Shown: positions 34,406 through 43,529 of the stretch, piece by piece
Position numbering within the stretch: position 1 is the stretch's first letter
Layout: the number at the start of each line of letters is the position of its first letter
DNA from: Saliniplasma sp051745305
GTDB taxonomy: Archaea > Thermoplasmatota > Thermoplasmata > Halarchaeoplasmatales > Halarchaeoplasmataceae
Direction of reading: 5' to 3'
Assembly: GCA_051745305.1 (NCBI GenBank)
Contig: JBNJDY010000002.1
Coordinates: 4,549-68,548, forward strand
Length of the DNA stretch: 64,000 bases
Notes under the pieces: generated by a model
The model's database searches: none
The model's input: only the letters and a program-made list of their open reading frames with translations
What the model was told of the DNA's origin: nothing
Program-made: the position numbers and the translations under genes

Positions 34406-34465
34406 ATATTTGATTTTGCGATTATCTACTCTTATAAAAGATACTATAGTAAATAGAAAATTGAT

Positions 34466-34564
34466 AGCGGGGAGTGGATTTGAACCACTGGTCTCCGGGT
34501 TCCTCAGGTGCTTTATCATGCACCATATGAGCCCGACGGGTTTTCCTAGCTACCCTACCCCGCT
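34466..34564 (-). tRNA. Initiator tRNA-Met (CAT) with 25-base intron
   Basis: A full cloverleaf can be drawn: acceptor AGCGGGG with CCCCGCT, D arm closed by GGGT/ACCC, anticodon stem TCGGG/CCCGG, anticodon loop CTCATAA after splicing, T arm AGTGG-TTCAAAT-CCACT. The A1:U72 end pair and the three G:C pairs of the anticodon stem (GGG/CCC) mark the initiator rather than the elongator. An intron of 25 bases occupies 34501-34525, after position 37; CUCA pairs with UGAG to form the central helix of a bulge-helix-bulge with three-base bulges UAU and GAA, and the intron has its own hairpin GGUGC/GCACC. CCA is not encoded. Confidence 0.93.
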
Positions 34565-34662
34565 CTGTTGGTAAAATCAGGAACTACTAACTTCTGGGAT
34601 TCCTATATTAGGATGCATTTTATAAATCTTTCTATCCATATAGCTCTTTTAAACGCCTCTAT

Positions 34663-36378
34663 TTAAGTCCTTTTAAACATCTTGTCTAGTTCTTTGGTCG
34701 TATAATTGATAATTGTCGGTCTTCCATGAGGGCATGTATATGGTATCTCAGTATTACCTAATTCCTGAATTATTTCTTTAGCTCTCGTAAGTGATAAGTT
34801 ATCACCAGCCATAACGGAAGATCTACAGGCCATATATTTGATCAGTTCTTCTTTCCTTTCTTCTAAACTGCTGTTTTTTAAATCGGATAATTCGTCTAAA
34901 ATCGAGTAGATAATCTCTCCCTCTTGTATCTCACCTAACACGACTGGCATTCCTATTACTCTGAAGGTCGATTTACCAAAAGATTCGATTTTGAAACCTA
35001 GTTTTCCTAAAAGGTCTTTATTTGCCTTGATAAGCGCAGATTCACGTGGTTTAACTTCAATTGTCTTGGGAGATAATAAGTCTTGACTTCCGATCTTATC
35101 GTCATATTTCATTTTCAATCTTTCATAGTTGATCCTCTCATGTGCTGCATGTTGATCTATCATAGATAGACCGTTGGGTGTTTCTGCTAAGATATATGAG
35201 TCTTTGAGTATCCCTAATATTTTCATGTCCGGTAATTTTGATCCCTGGACATCAACTTCTTCCTTTAAGTTAAGAGTCCTTTGGGAATAACTAAAATCAG
35301 ATGAATACTCAATCTCCTCAGAATATTTTTCTTTTTCCTCTTTTTCGTTAAAAACATTTTTAGCGTGCTTATCTGGAGTCGGTACAAGGTCGTGCTCTAT
35401 AAGCGTAGATTTGACAGCACTACTAATTTCTTCTTTAACTTTTTTTTCATCCTGAAACCTAATTTTGGTTTTCGTTGGGTGTACATTCACATCGATATCA
35501 TTTCCAGGGATTGAGATATCGATCACTGTGATTGGATAACGTTTTCTTGGAAGTAGTGTTTTATAGCCTTCCATAACACTGTCCTTTAAAAGAGTGTTTT
35601 CTACGAATCTACCATTCACATAAGTGTAGATATGTTTTCTACTTGACCTTGTAACTTCAGGTTTACTCAGAAAACCATCTATAGAAATATAATCACTTTT
35701 AAGGTCTATGTTCACCATCTTTTTGGCGATATCTACACCGTAAATCGATTTTATATTTTGTAATTTAGAATTTGCCTTTGGCACGAAAAAAATCTCATTC
35801 TCATTATGACTTAAGGTAAACTGTACTTCTGGTTTAGATAGTGCGTTCCTCGTAACGATGCTTGTAACATGGGCCAATTCTGTATTGGTCTTATTTAGAT
35901 ACTTTCTCCTAGCAGGAGTATTGTAAAACAAATCTTTTACTTCTATAGTTGTTCCAACAGGGCAACCAACGGTGTCTATATTTTTTATTTCATCACCGTG
36001 GATTATTATTTCAACTCCTTCTAAATTATCTGCCTTTTTGGTTTTAGCTTTGACTTTTGATACCGCAGCTATACTTGGTAGAGCTTCTCCTCTAAAACCT
36101 AAACTACTTAGATCGTTGAGGTCATCGATATCATTTATCTTACTAGTTGCATGTTTTTCGAAGGCCAGTTTCACCTCTTCTTTTGCCATGCCGGTTCCGT
36201 TATCCTTTACAAGAATACGATCTTTTCCACCATTATCAACTTCAATATAGATCTCATCTGCCCCAGCATCTAGAGAATTCTCTATAAGCTCCTTAACCAC
36301 TGAAGCTGGTCGTTCGATGACCTCCCCAGCAGCTATTTGATTTACAGTTCGAGATGATAATTTTTTAATTTTAGACAT
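34663..36378 (-). CDS. mutL: DNA mismatch repair protein MutL
   Basis: GHKL ATPase and endonuclease of mismatch repair, 571 residues from the ATG at 36378. ATPase motifs are KELIENSLDAGA (29-40), DNGTGM (59-64) and GFRGEAL (94-100). The C-terminal dimerisation/nuclease domain has DQHAAHERINYE, matching the DQHA-x2-E-x4-E endonuclease motif, ACRSSVMAGD, and CPHGRPT near the end, so this is a nicking-competent MutL. It begins one base after the mutS stop codon. Mismatch-repair MutS/MutL is patchy in archaea. Confidence 0.97.
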   Translation of the reverse strand: MSKIKKLSSRTVNQIAAGEVIERPASVVKELIENSLDAGADEIYIEVDNGGKDRILVKDNGTGMAKEEVKLAFEKHATSKINDIDDLNDLSSLGFRGEALPSIAAVSKVKAKTKKADNLEGVEIIIHGDEIKNIDTVGCPVGTTIEVKDLFYNTPARRKYLNKTNTELAHVTSIVTRNALSKPEVQFTLSHNENEIFFVPKANSKLQNIKSIYGVDIAKKMVNIDLKSDYISIDGFLSKPEVTRSSRKHIYTYVNGRFVENTLLKDSVMEGYKTLLPRKRYPITVIDISIPGNDIDVNVHPTKTKIRFQDEKKVKEEISSAVKSTLIEHDLVPTPDKHAKNVFNEKEEKEKYSEEIEYSSDFSYSQRTLNLKEEVDVQGSKLPDMKILGILKDSYILAETPNGLSMIDQHAAHERINYERLKMKYDDKIGSQDLLSPKTIEVKPRESALIKANKDLLGKLGFKIESFGKSTFRVIGMPVVLGEIQEGEIIYSILDELSDLKNSSLEERKEELIKYMACRSSVMAGDNLSLTRAKEIIQELGNTEIPYTCPHGRPTIINYTTKELDKMFKRT

Positions 36379-36379
36379 C

Positions 36380-38974
36380 TTAATCACTAACCTCTTTTCT
36401 AAGCTTCCAAAGTTCATTCATAGCTTCCATAGGTGTCATATTCTCGATATCCATCTTTTTTAACTCTTCGATAACAGGATGACTTTCTGAAGATGTTTCT
36501 CCGGTATTCGGGTCGAAAACAACCTGTTTGAATTTGGGACTATCTTTAGTTTCCATCTTTATAGTGTGGTCTTTTTCTATTTGATTCAGCACTTCAATAG
36601 AACGTTCAACAACTGGCTTGGGAACACCAGCTAGAGATGCTACATGGATACCATAACTTTCATCTGTATGCCCTTCTCTGACTTTTCTAAGGAATGTAAC
36701 CTCTCCTTGACTCTCTTTAACTGCAACGTGTAGATTTTTGACTCCCTTAAGAGACTTTTCAAGTTCGGTTATTTCATGATAGTGGGTAGCAAAAAGCGTT
36801 TTTGCTTTTATATTTTTATCGATATACTCTGTTACCGCCCAGGCAATACTCAGACCATCGAATGTGCTCGTACCACTTCCTATTTCATCAAGCAAAATCA
36901 AACTATCTGGGGATGCATTGTGCATTATATTAGCAAGTTCCACCATTTCAACCATGAATGTGGATTTTCCTTTAGTTAAAGCATCTAAAGATCCAACACG
37001 GGTAAATATTCTATCAACGATCCCAATGTGAGCTTTCTCAGCAGGTACGAAACTTCCTACGTGAGCTAACAATGTGATCAATGCGTTCTGTCTCATATAT
37101 GTTGATTTACCGGACATATTCGGTCCAGTGATTATGATATATCTGTTGCTTTGCTTATCTAGAAGCGCATCGTTTGGAATAAAACTATCTACAGTTTTCT
37201 CAACGACTGGATGTCTCCCCTCCTTGATGTCTAATCTACCGTCTTCTCCGATATCAGGGCGATTGTAATCATTTCTAACCGCAAGATGAGCGAACGTAGT
37301 AATAACATCCAATTTAGAGAGCACTTCTGCAGTTTTTTGGAATCTTTCTGAATGACTACCTACTTCTTCTCGAATCTCTTTGAATATTTCGTATTCAAGG
37401 GCTTCCATCTTTTCTTCTGAACTGATTATCTCATCCTCTTTATCTTTTAGTTCTTTAGTATAGTACCTTTCACTGTTTTTCAAAGTTTGTTTTCTAGAAT
37501 AGTTCTCAGGGACCTTATCATCCTGGGATTTTGATACCTCTATGTAGTAACCATGGACTTTATTGTATCCAACTTTTAAAGTTTCGATCCCAGTTTTATC
37601 TTTTTCCTTTTTTTCCAGAGAACTTATCCATTCTTTTCCTTCTTTTGTTTTTCTTTTAAGCTCATCAAGATCATCGTCGAAGCCTTCTTTTATAATGCCG
37701 CCTTCCTTAACGGTATTAGGGGGGTCGGTAATTATAGAGTCCTCGATCAGTTTCAGGATATCTTCCATAGGGTCTAACAATATTTTTAAATTCAGTAAAT
37801 AATCACTTTTCACATCATCTAAAATTTCTAGAAGAGGTCCTAATTTACCTAGAACGTTCTTTATAGAAATCAGATCTCTAGCATTAGCATTTCCATAAAC
37901 TACTCTGCTGATCAACCTTTCTATATCCGACATACCATCCATCTGGTTTCTAAGATCGTCTCTTAAAAATATTTCATCTTTTAGTTCTTCTACAGCCCCT
38001 AATCTTTCTTCAATCAAATCCACATCAAGTAAAGGCTGCTGCAACCACTTTCTAAGCCTTCTATAACCCATTGAGGTTACAGTATCATCCATGATTTGCA
38101 AAAGAGTCCCTTCTTTACCACTTTCACGTAAATTTTGAAAAATCTCTAAATTTTTTAAGGTGGTGGAATCTAAAGTCATGTAATCATTATGAGAATAAAA
38201 CTGTAGTCTTTGTATATAGTCCATAGTTCTTTTCTGCGTATCCTCAAGATAATCTAAGACTGCTCCAGCCGCTTTTATAGCCTGTTTTTTATCACTAATT
38301 CCAAGAGGTTCCAAGGATTCTGTACCGAACTGATTTAATAGTTTTAATTCAGCAGGATGGTATCTAAATGCTTCGTCTTTGTATTTATTTATCATCATTG
38401 AAATTTCCTGTTCCAGCTTTTCTACAAACTTTTCATCGTTGATTAAACTTGATGGTAAAATGCATTCCGAAGGTTCATATCTCACTATTTCTGTAATAAG
38501 ATCTTTTTGATCATCTAATTGAGTTACTAAAAAATCGCCTGTAGATATATCTACTGCTGCAAGTCCGTATGCACCGTCACCTACAATACCTATTAAAAAA
38601 TTATTGCTAGAGTCGTCAAGTAATCCCTCATCAATTACTGTTCCTGGCGTTATCACTCTAACAACTTCTCTATCCACCAGACCTTTAGCTTGTTTTGGGT
38701 CTTCGACCTGTTCAGCAATTGCGACGGTGTATCCATCTTTTATAAGTCTTTGAAGGTAAGAATCTACGGAGTGATATGGAACACCAGCCATAGGGATCGG
38801 ATCATCTTTTCCTTTATCTCTGGTTGTTAAGGCTATGTCTAGTTCTTTAGCTGCTAATTTAGCGTCCTCATCGAACATCTCGTAAAAGTCCCCCATACGA
38901 AAGAAAAGGATTGAATCAGGGTACTGATTTTTCAGTTTATAGTACTGCTTCATCATAGGTGTCCTATCGGACAT
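36380..38974 (-). CDS. mutS: DNA mismatch recognition protein MutS
   Basis: Bacterial-type MutS1, 864 residues. The N-terminal mismatch-binding loop is FFRMGDFYEMF with the Phe-x-Glu element, followed by IPMAGVPYHSVDSYL. The ATPase has Walker A TGPNMSGKST, the Walker B/signature block LILLDEIGSGTSTFDGLSIAWA and the H-loop TLFATHYHEITEL. A C-terminal segment carries KQVVFDPNTGE and a short helical tail, so the tetramerisation-type tail is truncated or divergent. First gene of the mutS-mutL operon. Presence of both and close similarity to bacterial forms suggests an ancient transfer; codon usage looks like its neighbours by eye. Confidence 0.97.
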   Translation of the reverse strand: MSDRTPMMKQYYKLKNQYPDSILFFRMGDFYEMFDEDAKLAAKELDIALTTRDKGKDDPIPMAGVPYHSVDSYLQRLIKDGYTVAIAEQVEDPKQAKGLVDREVVRVITPGTVIDEGLLDDSSNNFLIGIVGDGAYGLAAVDISTGDFLVTQLDDQKDLITEIVRYEPSECILPSSLINDEKFVEKLEQEISMMINKYKDEAFRYHPAELKLLNQFGTESLEPLGISDKKQAIKAAGAVLDYLEDTQKRTMDYIQRLQFYSHNDYMTLDSTTLKNLEIFQNLRESGKEGTLLQIMDDTVTSMGYRRLRKWLQQPLLDVDLIEERLGAVEELKDEIFLRDDLRNQMDGMSDIERLISRVVYGNANARDLISIKNVLGKLGPLLEILDDVKSDYLLNLKILLDPMEDILKLIEDSIITDPPNTVKEGGIIKEGFDDDLDELKRKTKEGKEWISSLEKKEKDKTGIETLKVGYNKVHGYYIEVSKSQDDKVPENYSRKQTLKNSERYYTKELKDKEDEIISSEEKMEALEYEIFKEIREEVGSHSERFQKTAEVLSKLDVITTFAHLAVRNDYNRPDIGEDGRLDIKEGRHPVVEKTVDSFIPNDALLDKQSNRYIIITGPNMSGKSTYMRQNALITLLAHVGSFVPAEKAHIGIVDRIFTRVGSLDALTKGKSTFMVEMVELANIMHNASPDSLILLDEIGSGTSTFDGLSIAWAVTEYIDKNIKAKTLFATHYHEITELEKSLKGVKNLHVAVKESQGEVTFLRKVREGHTDESYGIHVASLAGVPKPVVERSIEVLNQIEKDHTIKMETKDSPKFKQVVFDPNTGETSSESHPVIEELKKMDIENMTPMEAMNELWKLRKEVSD

Positions 38975-39102
38975 CTAAGTACCTCCGTCTTTTTTCATTC
39001 ATCGGTTTGATATCTCCTTAAGGATTGAAAAATGAAATGTATCTTATAAACCTTTTTTTAATAATCAAAACAAACTATTCTAAAATTGTAGTGTTAAAAT
39101 AA

Positions 39103-40056
39103 TTAAAATGGTGTTTTCATATCGAGTTTTTCAACGAGTTCTTTATATCTGTTACGGATTGTTACTTCAGTAACAGAACTCACTTGAGCAATTTTCTTTT
39201 GAGTTATTTTTATTTTTTTATTCTTTGCAGTAATATATATTGCTGCTGCCGCTAAGCCCGACGGACTTTTTCCAGATAAAATTTCACTCTTCTCGGCCTC
39301 ATTTAGTATTTCCTTAGCGTTTTTAATAACATTGACATTCAAATCTAATTTGTTACAATATCTTTCGATATATTCTTGAGACCTAGTCGGTTTTATTTTT
39401 AGTTCAAGCTCTCTGCAAAGAAATCGATATGTTCTACCAATATCTCTTTTATCGAGTAAGGTTACGTTCGATATTTCTTCCATAGTTCTTGGGTTTCCTA
39501 CCTGTCTGCAAATTGTATATATACAGGATGAAGCTATACAGTTGATACTTCTGCCTCGTATCAAGTTCTTTTTAACCGCTTTTTTGTACAGATGACAAGC
39601 TTCTTCTCTAATTTGATTGGACAAGCTCAATACAGAACCGATTCTATCTATTTCTCGAAAAGCTTTTTTTAAATTTTTTTCTAAGGCATTCGACGCTCTC
39701 AATCTTTTTTGCCATTTTCTCAATCTATATAATTGGGAACGATTTTGATTGGAAATGGGTTTTCCATATGAATCCTTGTTTTTATTGTCAATTTCTGTTG
39801 TTAAACCTTTATCGAAGACTCTTGGATTTTCAGGTGGTCCTGTTCTTATTTTGTGATTATCTTCGTCAGAATCGTTTGATAACCACTCGTGCCCTTGATA
39901 AAGGTATAATTCATCTAATATCAGACCACATTTGTTACACAAAAGATCTCCATGTCGATAATCAAAGATTATCCTTTGACTACCACATTCGGGGCATATA
40001 TTTATTTGATTCGCAGAATCTACTCTCTTGCCCGCCTCAAATTCAATTTCATGCAA
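39103..40056 (-). CDS. tfb: Transcription initiation factor B (TFB)
   Basis: Archaeal TFIIB homologue that recruits RNA polymerase to the TBP-promoter complex, 317 residues. It has an N-terminal zinc ribbon (CPECGSQ to CNKCG), the B-reader region, and two cyclin-like repeats (about residues 120-215 and 216-310), with RGRSINCIASSCIYTICRQ and GKSPSGLAAAAIYITAK as the repeat signatures. The B-reader segment GHEWLSNDSDEDNHKIRTGPP is somewhat shorter than in many TFBs. Monocistronic; the upstream spacer of about 470 bases carries no other protein gene. Confidence 0.95.
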   Translation of the reverse strand: MHEIEFEAGKRVDSANQINICPECGSQRIIFDYRHGDLLCNKCGLILDELYLYQGHEWLSNDSDEDNHKIRTGPPENPRVFDKGLTTEIDNKNKDSYGKPISNQNRSQLYRLRKWQKRLRASNALEKNLKKAFREIDRIGSVLSLSNQIREEACHLYKKAVKKNLIRGRSINCIASSCIYTICRQVGNPRTMEEISNVTLLDKRDIGRTYRFLCRELELKIKPTRSQEYIERYCNKLDLNVNVIKNAKEILNEAEKSEILSGKSPSGLAAAAIYITAKNKKIKITQKKIAQVSSVTEVTIRNRYKELVEKLDMKTPF

Positions 40057-40522
40057 TCTATCTCACCCCCGCTCTAATATACACCCTTTTACATTGAGCG
40101 GCATTATTAAGAACCTACTTCGATATTAATAAATGTATCGTTAAGGTTTATGAAATAAATACATTAAATATTTATAGAGTACTGTTTAAAGAATCATATC
40201 ATATTTAATTTATAGTAGGACATATTTTTCAAATGAAATATTGTAGTTTCTCGTCAGAATCCGCAGTGATAACGAGGATCAAGATGAATAAATGAACAAA
40301 GTGAATTTATTTGTCGAAAAGCTTATGCTCTCTAACTGCCCGTTTTTTTTCTGGAAAAATAAGCTCTCAGGAATGTTGACGTATTCTCTTATCCCATTAA
40401 AAATCAAAGATTTTATAATGGACCCAGCTGGACGAGTTTATTTTCAGAGAAAATCAACGAGCGAGAGGAATTCATTCCTCTTGGTTTTCGAATCCGGATG
40501 AGAACATGAGTAGATACGATAT
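40057..40522. other. Gene-poor spacer between tfb and tRNA-Val
   Basis: AT-rich upstream half (40100-40230) with several TTTATA/TTTAAA stretches that can serve the tfb promoter. The rest shows no protein frame that I trust: an open frame of about 69 codons near 40292 lacks a ribosome binding site, conserved motifs and balanced composition. A hairpin at 40464-40481 is the only strong secondary structure I see. A small RNA cannot be excluded. Confidence 0.4.
40464..40481. repeat. Perfect inverted repeat in spacer
   Basis: AGAGGAA and TTCCTCT, seven base pairs, enclose a four-base loop TTCA. It could be the end of a short transcript or a protein-binding site. It lies about 40 bases from the 3' end of tRNA-Val, on the downstream side of that gene. 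Confidence 0.4.
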
Positions 40523-40595
40523 GGGCTCAGCCGGATTCGAACCGGCGACCTCCGCCATGTCAAGGCGACGTCATAACCAACTAGACTATGAGCCC
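40523..40595 (-). tRNA. tRNA-Val (GAC)
   Basis: A 73-base cloverleaf: acceptor GGGCTCA with TGAGCCC, anticodon stem and loop CGCC-TTGACAT-GGCG with anticodon GAC (reads GTC and GTT), T arm GCCGG-TTCGAAT-CCGGC. No intron, and CCA is not encoded. Confidence 0.95.
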
Positions 40596-40737
40596 TTTAT
40601 GGATGGAAGAAACAAGCCATTAATTGACCGTTCAACCACTTAACTCCACATTAAATAAATTGATTATATATCATTTTCCCTTTAACATACGGATCAACGG
40701 AAAGATTGTTATATAGAAAGGATAAATCGAATATTAG

Positions 40738-42273
40738 ATGCAGCATCTAAAAAAGATTCTAAAGGACATATACTCTGGTGAAATTAACTCACCAGATGAA
40801 TTACAGAAAGCCAAAATGAAATATTGTAAAGAATTTGGCATCTCTGAACTTCCCAGGAATTCTGAATTATTAGAATATGTTGAAGAAGTAGATGATATAC
40901 AAAAGAAGGATGTAATCCCAGTACTACAAAGGAAACCAGCTAGGAAGAAGTCTGGTGTAACTGTAATTGCATGCATGACTTCTCCAGCGGAATGTCCTCA
41001 CGGAAAATGTATCATGTGTCCCGGAGGCCCGAATAAAGAAAAACCTTCTCCTCAATCTTACACAGGCAAAGAACCGGCTGCTCTTAGGGCTGAGAGAAAT
41101 GATTTTGATCCAAAAAGGCAGGTGGAGGATAGATTACGTCAATACGAAGCTATAGGTCATAAAACCGATAAAGTGGACCTTATCGTCATGGGAGGAACCT
41201 TCCCATCTAGGGAATGGGAGTATCAAAAGAGTTTTGTTAAAGGATGTTTAGATGGATTAAACGGTTCGGTATCTAGATCTTTAGATGAAGCAAAAAAAAT
41301 CAATGAAACTGCTGATATCAGGTGTATTGGTCTAACCATAGAAACTAGACCTGACTATAGTAAAGAATTGCAAATAGATCGGATGTTAAATTTAGGTGCA
41401 ACTAGAGTAGAACTAGGTGTACAAAGTTTGAGAGATGATTTATTAGATAATATTCATAGGGGACATACAGTGAAAGATACTATCGAATCAACTAAGTTAG
41501 CCAAGGAAAGAGGATTTAAAGTATGTTACCATATGATGCCTGGACTTCCTGGAAGTAATAGTCATGATGATCTAGAAGAGTTTAAAAGATTATTTGACGA
41601 TGAAAATTTTAAACCAGACATGTTAAAGCTTTATCCAACTTTAGTTGTAGAAGGAACTGAATTATACGAGATGTGGAAAGATGGTGATTATAATCCAATG
41701 ACCACTGAAGAAGCTTCTATATTGGTAGCTAAAATGAAATCATTAGTCCCTCCCTATGTAAGAATCCAAAGAGTGCAGAGGGATATTCCTTCTCCGTTGG
41801 TCGATGCAGGGGTGAAAAAAAGTAATCTTCGTCAATATGCTAGAAAGGAGTTGAAAAATATGGGTCTCGATTGTGACTGTATCAGGTGTAGGGAGGCAGG
41901 CCATTCTAATAAAGAAATTGATATTTCAGATATCGATATGAAAGAAATGGATTACAGAGCATCTGATGGTACAGAATACTTTTTGGAAATCGGTGTTGAT
42001 TCCGTAATTGTAGGATATGCAAGATTGAGAGTTTGTGATTACAACCCACCAATTATACGGGAGTTAAAAGTAGTAGGCTCGATGACACCTGTGCAGAAAG
42101 AAGGAGACAAATACCAACACAAAGGGATCGGGAAAAAACTAGTCGAAGAATGTGAAAATATTGCTTCATCAGAAGCAGACCACTTACGTGTAATAAGCGG
42201 AGTCGGTGCTAGAGAGTACTATAGGAATTTAGGGTATGAGCTTGAAGGACATTACATGGTTAAAAGATTCTAA
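40738..42273 (+). CDS. elp3: tRNA uridine-34 carboxymethyl-type modification enzyme Elp3
   Basis: Archaeal Elp3, radical SAM enzyme fused to a GNAT acetyltransferase, which attaches the cm5-type group to wobble uridine. Length 511, normal. N-terminal basic region, then the radical SAM cysteines in CPHGKCIMCPGGP (C-x4-C... -x2-C type), TIETRPDYSKE and GVQSLRDDLLD; the zinc/linker region DCDCIRCREAG; and the GNAT domain at about residues 390-511 with HKGIGKKLVEE for acetyl-CoA and GAREYYRNLGYELEGHYM at the end. Single-subunit Elp3 is the norm in archaea. It converges with the zinc-ribbon gene, overlapping by four bases. Confidence 0.96.
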   Translation: MQHLKKILKDIYSGEINSPDELQKAKMKYCKEFGISELPRNSELLEYVEEVDDIQKKDVIPVLQRKPARKKSGVTVIACMTSPAECPHGKCIMCPGGPNKEKPSPQSYTGKEPAALRAERNDFDPKRQVEDRLRQYEAIGHKTDKVDLIVMGGTFPSREWEYQKSFVKGCLDGLNGSVSRSLDEAKKINETADIRCIGLTIETRPDYSKELQIDRMLNLGATRVELGVQSLRDDLLDNIHRGHTVKDTIESTKLAKERGFKVCYHMMPGLPGSNSHDDLEEFKRLFDDENFKPDMLKLYPTLVVEGTELYEMWKDGDYNPMTTEEASILVAKMKSLVPPYVRIQRVQRDIPSPLVDAGVKKSNLRQYARKELKNMGLDCDCIRCREAGHSNKEIDISDIDMKEMDYRASDGTEYFLEIGVDSVIVGYARLRVCDYNPPIIRELKVVGSMTPVQKEGDKYQHKGIGKKLVEECENIASSEADHLRVISGVGAREYYRNLGYELEGHYMVKRF

Positions 42274-42731
42274 ATTGATTTAAAAACTTCAAGCTCCGGT
42301 TCGTAGACCTCATCTATTTTTCTAATATTTTTGATAATAGAATCTACCTCTCCAAGATCGCTTATTTTAGCAACCTTTTCAAGGTCTTCTTTATTAAATT
42401 GTCCTAACTCATCGGTCAAAATCCTAGCTAAGATCAAAAGCTTTTCTCTCTGATTGTCCCCTTTAGATGATTCTTTCACCGCTTTATAATATGGATCTGA
42501 AGATTCTTCTTGTTCTTTTATATGTTTTTCTTTACCTTTTAATTTCTCATTCAATCTTCCGACAGCCCATGCTGCCTCTTTTTGTGAATTTGTCTGATAG
42601 TAAACATTCATCCTTTTTATCTTCATCTTATTTCCACAATAGTTGCATCTTGTAGTCTCGTTAGTAAGGTCAACAGAACGGGCATTTTGACAATCTGGAC
42701 ATACGATTATCCCATATCTTTCTCTACTCAT
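42270..42731 (-). CDS. Archaeal zinc-ribbon/helical protein (DUF1922-like N-terminus)
   Basis: A 153-residue protein. N-terminal zinc ribbon CPDC and CNYCG, preceded by RYGIIV and followed by KIKRMNVYYQTNSQKEAAWAVGRLNEKLK, which resembles the archaeal DUF1922 family, then a charged linker and a C-terminal helical domain (REKLLILARILTDELGQFNKEDLEKVAKIS) that could be a winged helix. The ATG at 42731 overlaps the stop of the arginine decarboxylase gene (ATGA), which decides the start. It has a plausible role in RNA or DNA binding, but none is established. Confidence 0.7.
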   Translation of the reverse strand: MSRERYGIIVCPDCQNARSVDLTNETTRCNYCGNKMKIKRMNVYYQTNSQKEAAWAVGRLNEKLKGKEKHIKEQEESSDPYYKAVKESSKGDNQREKLLILARILTDELGQFNKEDLEKVAKISDLGEVDSIIKNIRKIDEVYEPELEVFKSI

Positions 42732-43198
42732 GGTAAATACACCATTATAGCTACAGCGCAACCGTACTTTGAATCTTCTATTTTCGTTTTAATACTTTCA
42801 ATTTTTATGTTCTCCAACTCGATATTTCTAATTCTCCCCATCTCTTTGACTTTCTTTTCTATTTGGTTATCAAACTCTTTCATATCAATGTCTTGCATGC
42901 ATAATGAATGTTCAACAACGTATCCTCCACCGTCTTTATTTAATCCATAACCGATACCTGCGGCTACTTCATTTTTTACTCCGACTGCTTCAGCTAAAAC
43001 ACATGGAAGAAAAGAACCGAACTCTTCATCAACTCGATCTACTTTTTTAATTCCCTTGGGTAAAATAGAAGAAACTCGAATAAGGTTGAGATTACCTACT
43101 CCAGCATCTAAGTATGCTTTGTCTATAGCGTTTAATGTAGATATATCATTTTTACCGATTCCTCTTTTTACTGTGAAATGTTTGTATTCTTCTAACAT
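42728..43198 (-). CDS. pdaD: Pyruvoyl-dependent arginine decarboxylase
   Basis: Converts arginine to agmatine, entry to archaeal polyamine synthesis. The 156-residue proenzyme has LIRVSSILPKGI, where the Ser-Ser bond is self-cleaved to form the pyruvoyl group, plus GSFLPCVLAEAVG and AAGIGYGLNKDGGGYVVEHS, all family hallmarks. Agmatine-derived spermidine would feed deoxyhypusine synthase encoded at 17 kb. It is translationally coupled to the zinc-ribbon gene downstream. Confidence 0.94.
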   Translation of the reverse strand: MLEEYKHFTVKRGIGKNDISTLNAIDKAYLDAGVGNLNLIRVSSILPKGIKKVDRVDEEFGSFLPCVLAEAVGVKNEVAAGIGYGLNKDGGGYVVEHSLCMQDIDMKEFDNQIEKKVKEMGRIRNIELENIKIESIKTKIEDSKYGCAVAIMVYLP

Positions 43199-43298
43199 CT
43201 ATCAAGACTAATCAGGGGGTATAATTTAAATCTTTCAGGTGTCTGAAATGGTATCATTTTTATAAAGATTTAAATAATTCGATTTACTTTTCTAATAT

Positions 43299-43472
43299 AT
43301 GGCATTCATAATTCCAATATTGATATTGGTTGGTATCCTTATATTGATATTAGTCGCATGGTTTATATGGCATCTCATAAAATGTGTTATCGTTCTTATC
43401 CTAGTCGCTATAATAATAGTTGCATTATGGATTTTTGGTGGACTTTCCCAACTTATCCCCTTCATTATTTGA
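43299..43472 (+). CDS. 57-residue two-helix membrane miniprotein
   Basis: A tiny hydrophobic protein: MAFIIPILILVGILILI, a short polar turn (WHLIK), a second helix VIVLILVAIIIVALWIF, and a short tail GGLSQLIPFII. A TTTAAATAATT element about 25 bases upstream of the ATG makes a leaderless gene plausible. The plan resembles small archaeal BofA-like membrane proteins, but the BofA glycine/asparagine motif is not evident. It lies alone between pdaD (divergent) and a larger membrane-protein gene. Function unknown. Confidence 0.6.
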   Translation: MAFIIPILILVGILILILVAWFIWHLIKCVIVLILVAIIIVALWIFGGLSQLIPFII

Positions 43473-43529
43473 TATACAACCTCCAATGGTTTCTATAGGT
43501 TTAAAATAGGTTAGGATTTATGATTCATC

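Noticed and set aside
34466..34564. Elongator tRNA-Met
   Set aside because: A1:U72 and three consecutive G:C pairs in the anticodon stem are initiator features.
40292..40501. 69-codon frame between tfb and tRNA-Val
   Set aside because: No ribosome site, no TATA element at a leaderless distance, no motif and irregular composition.
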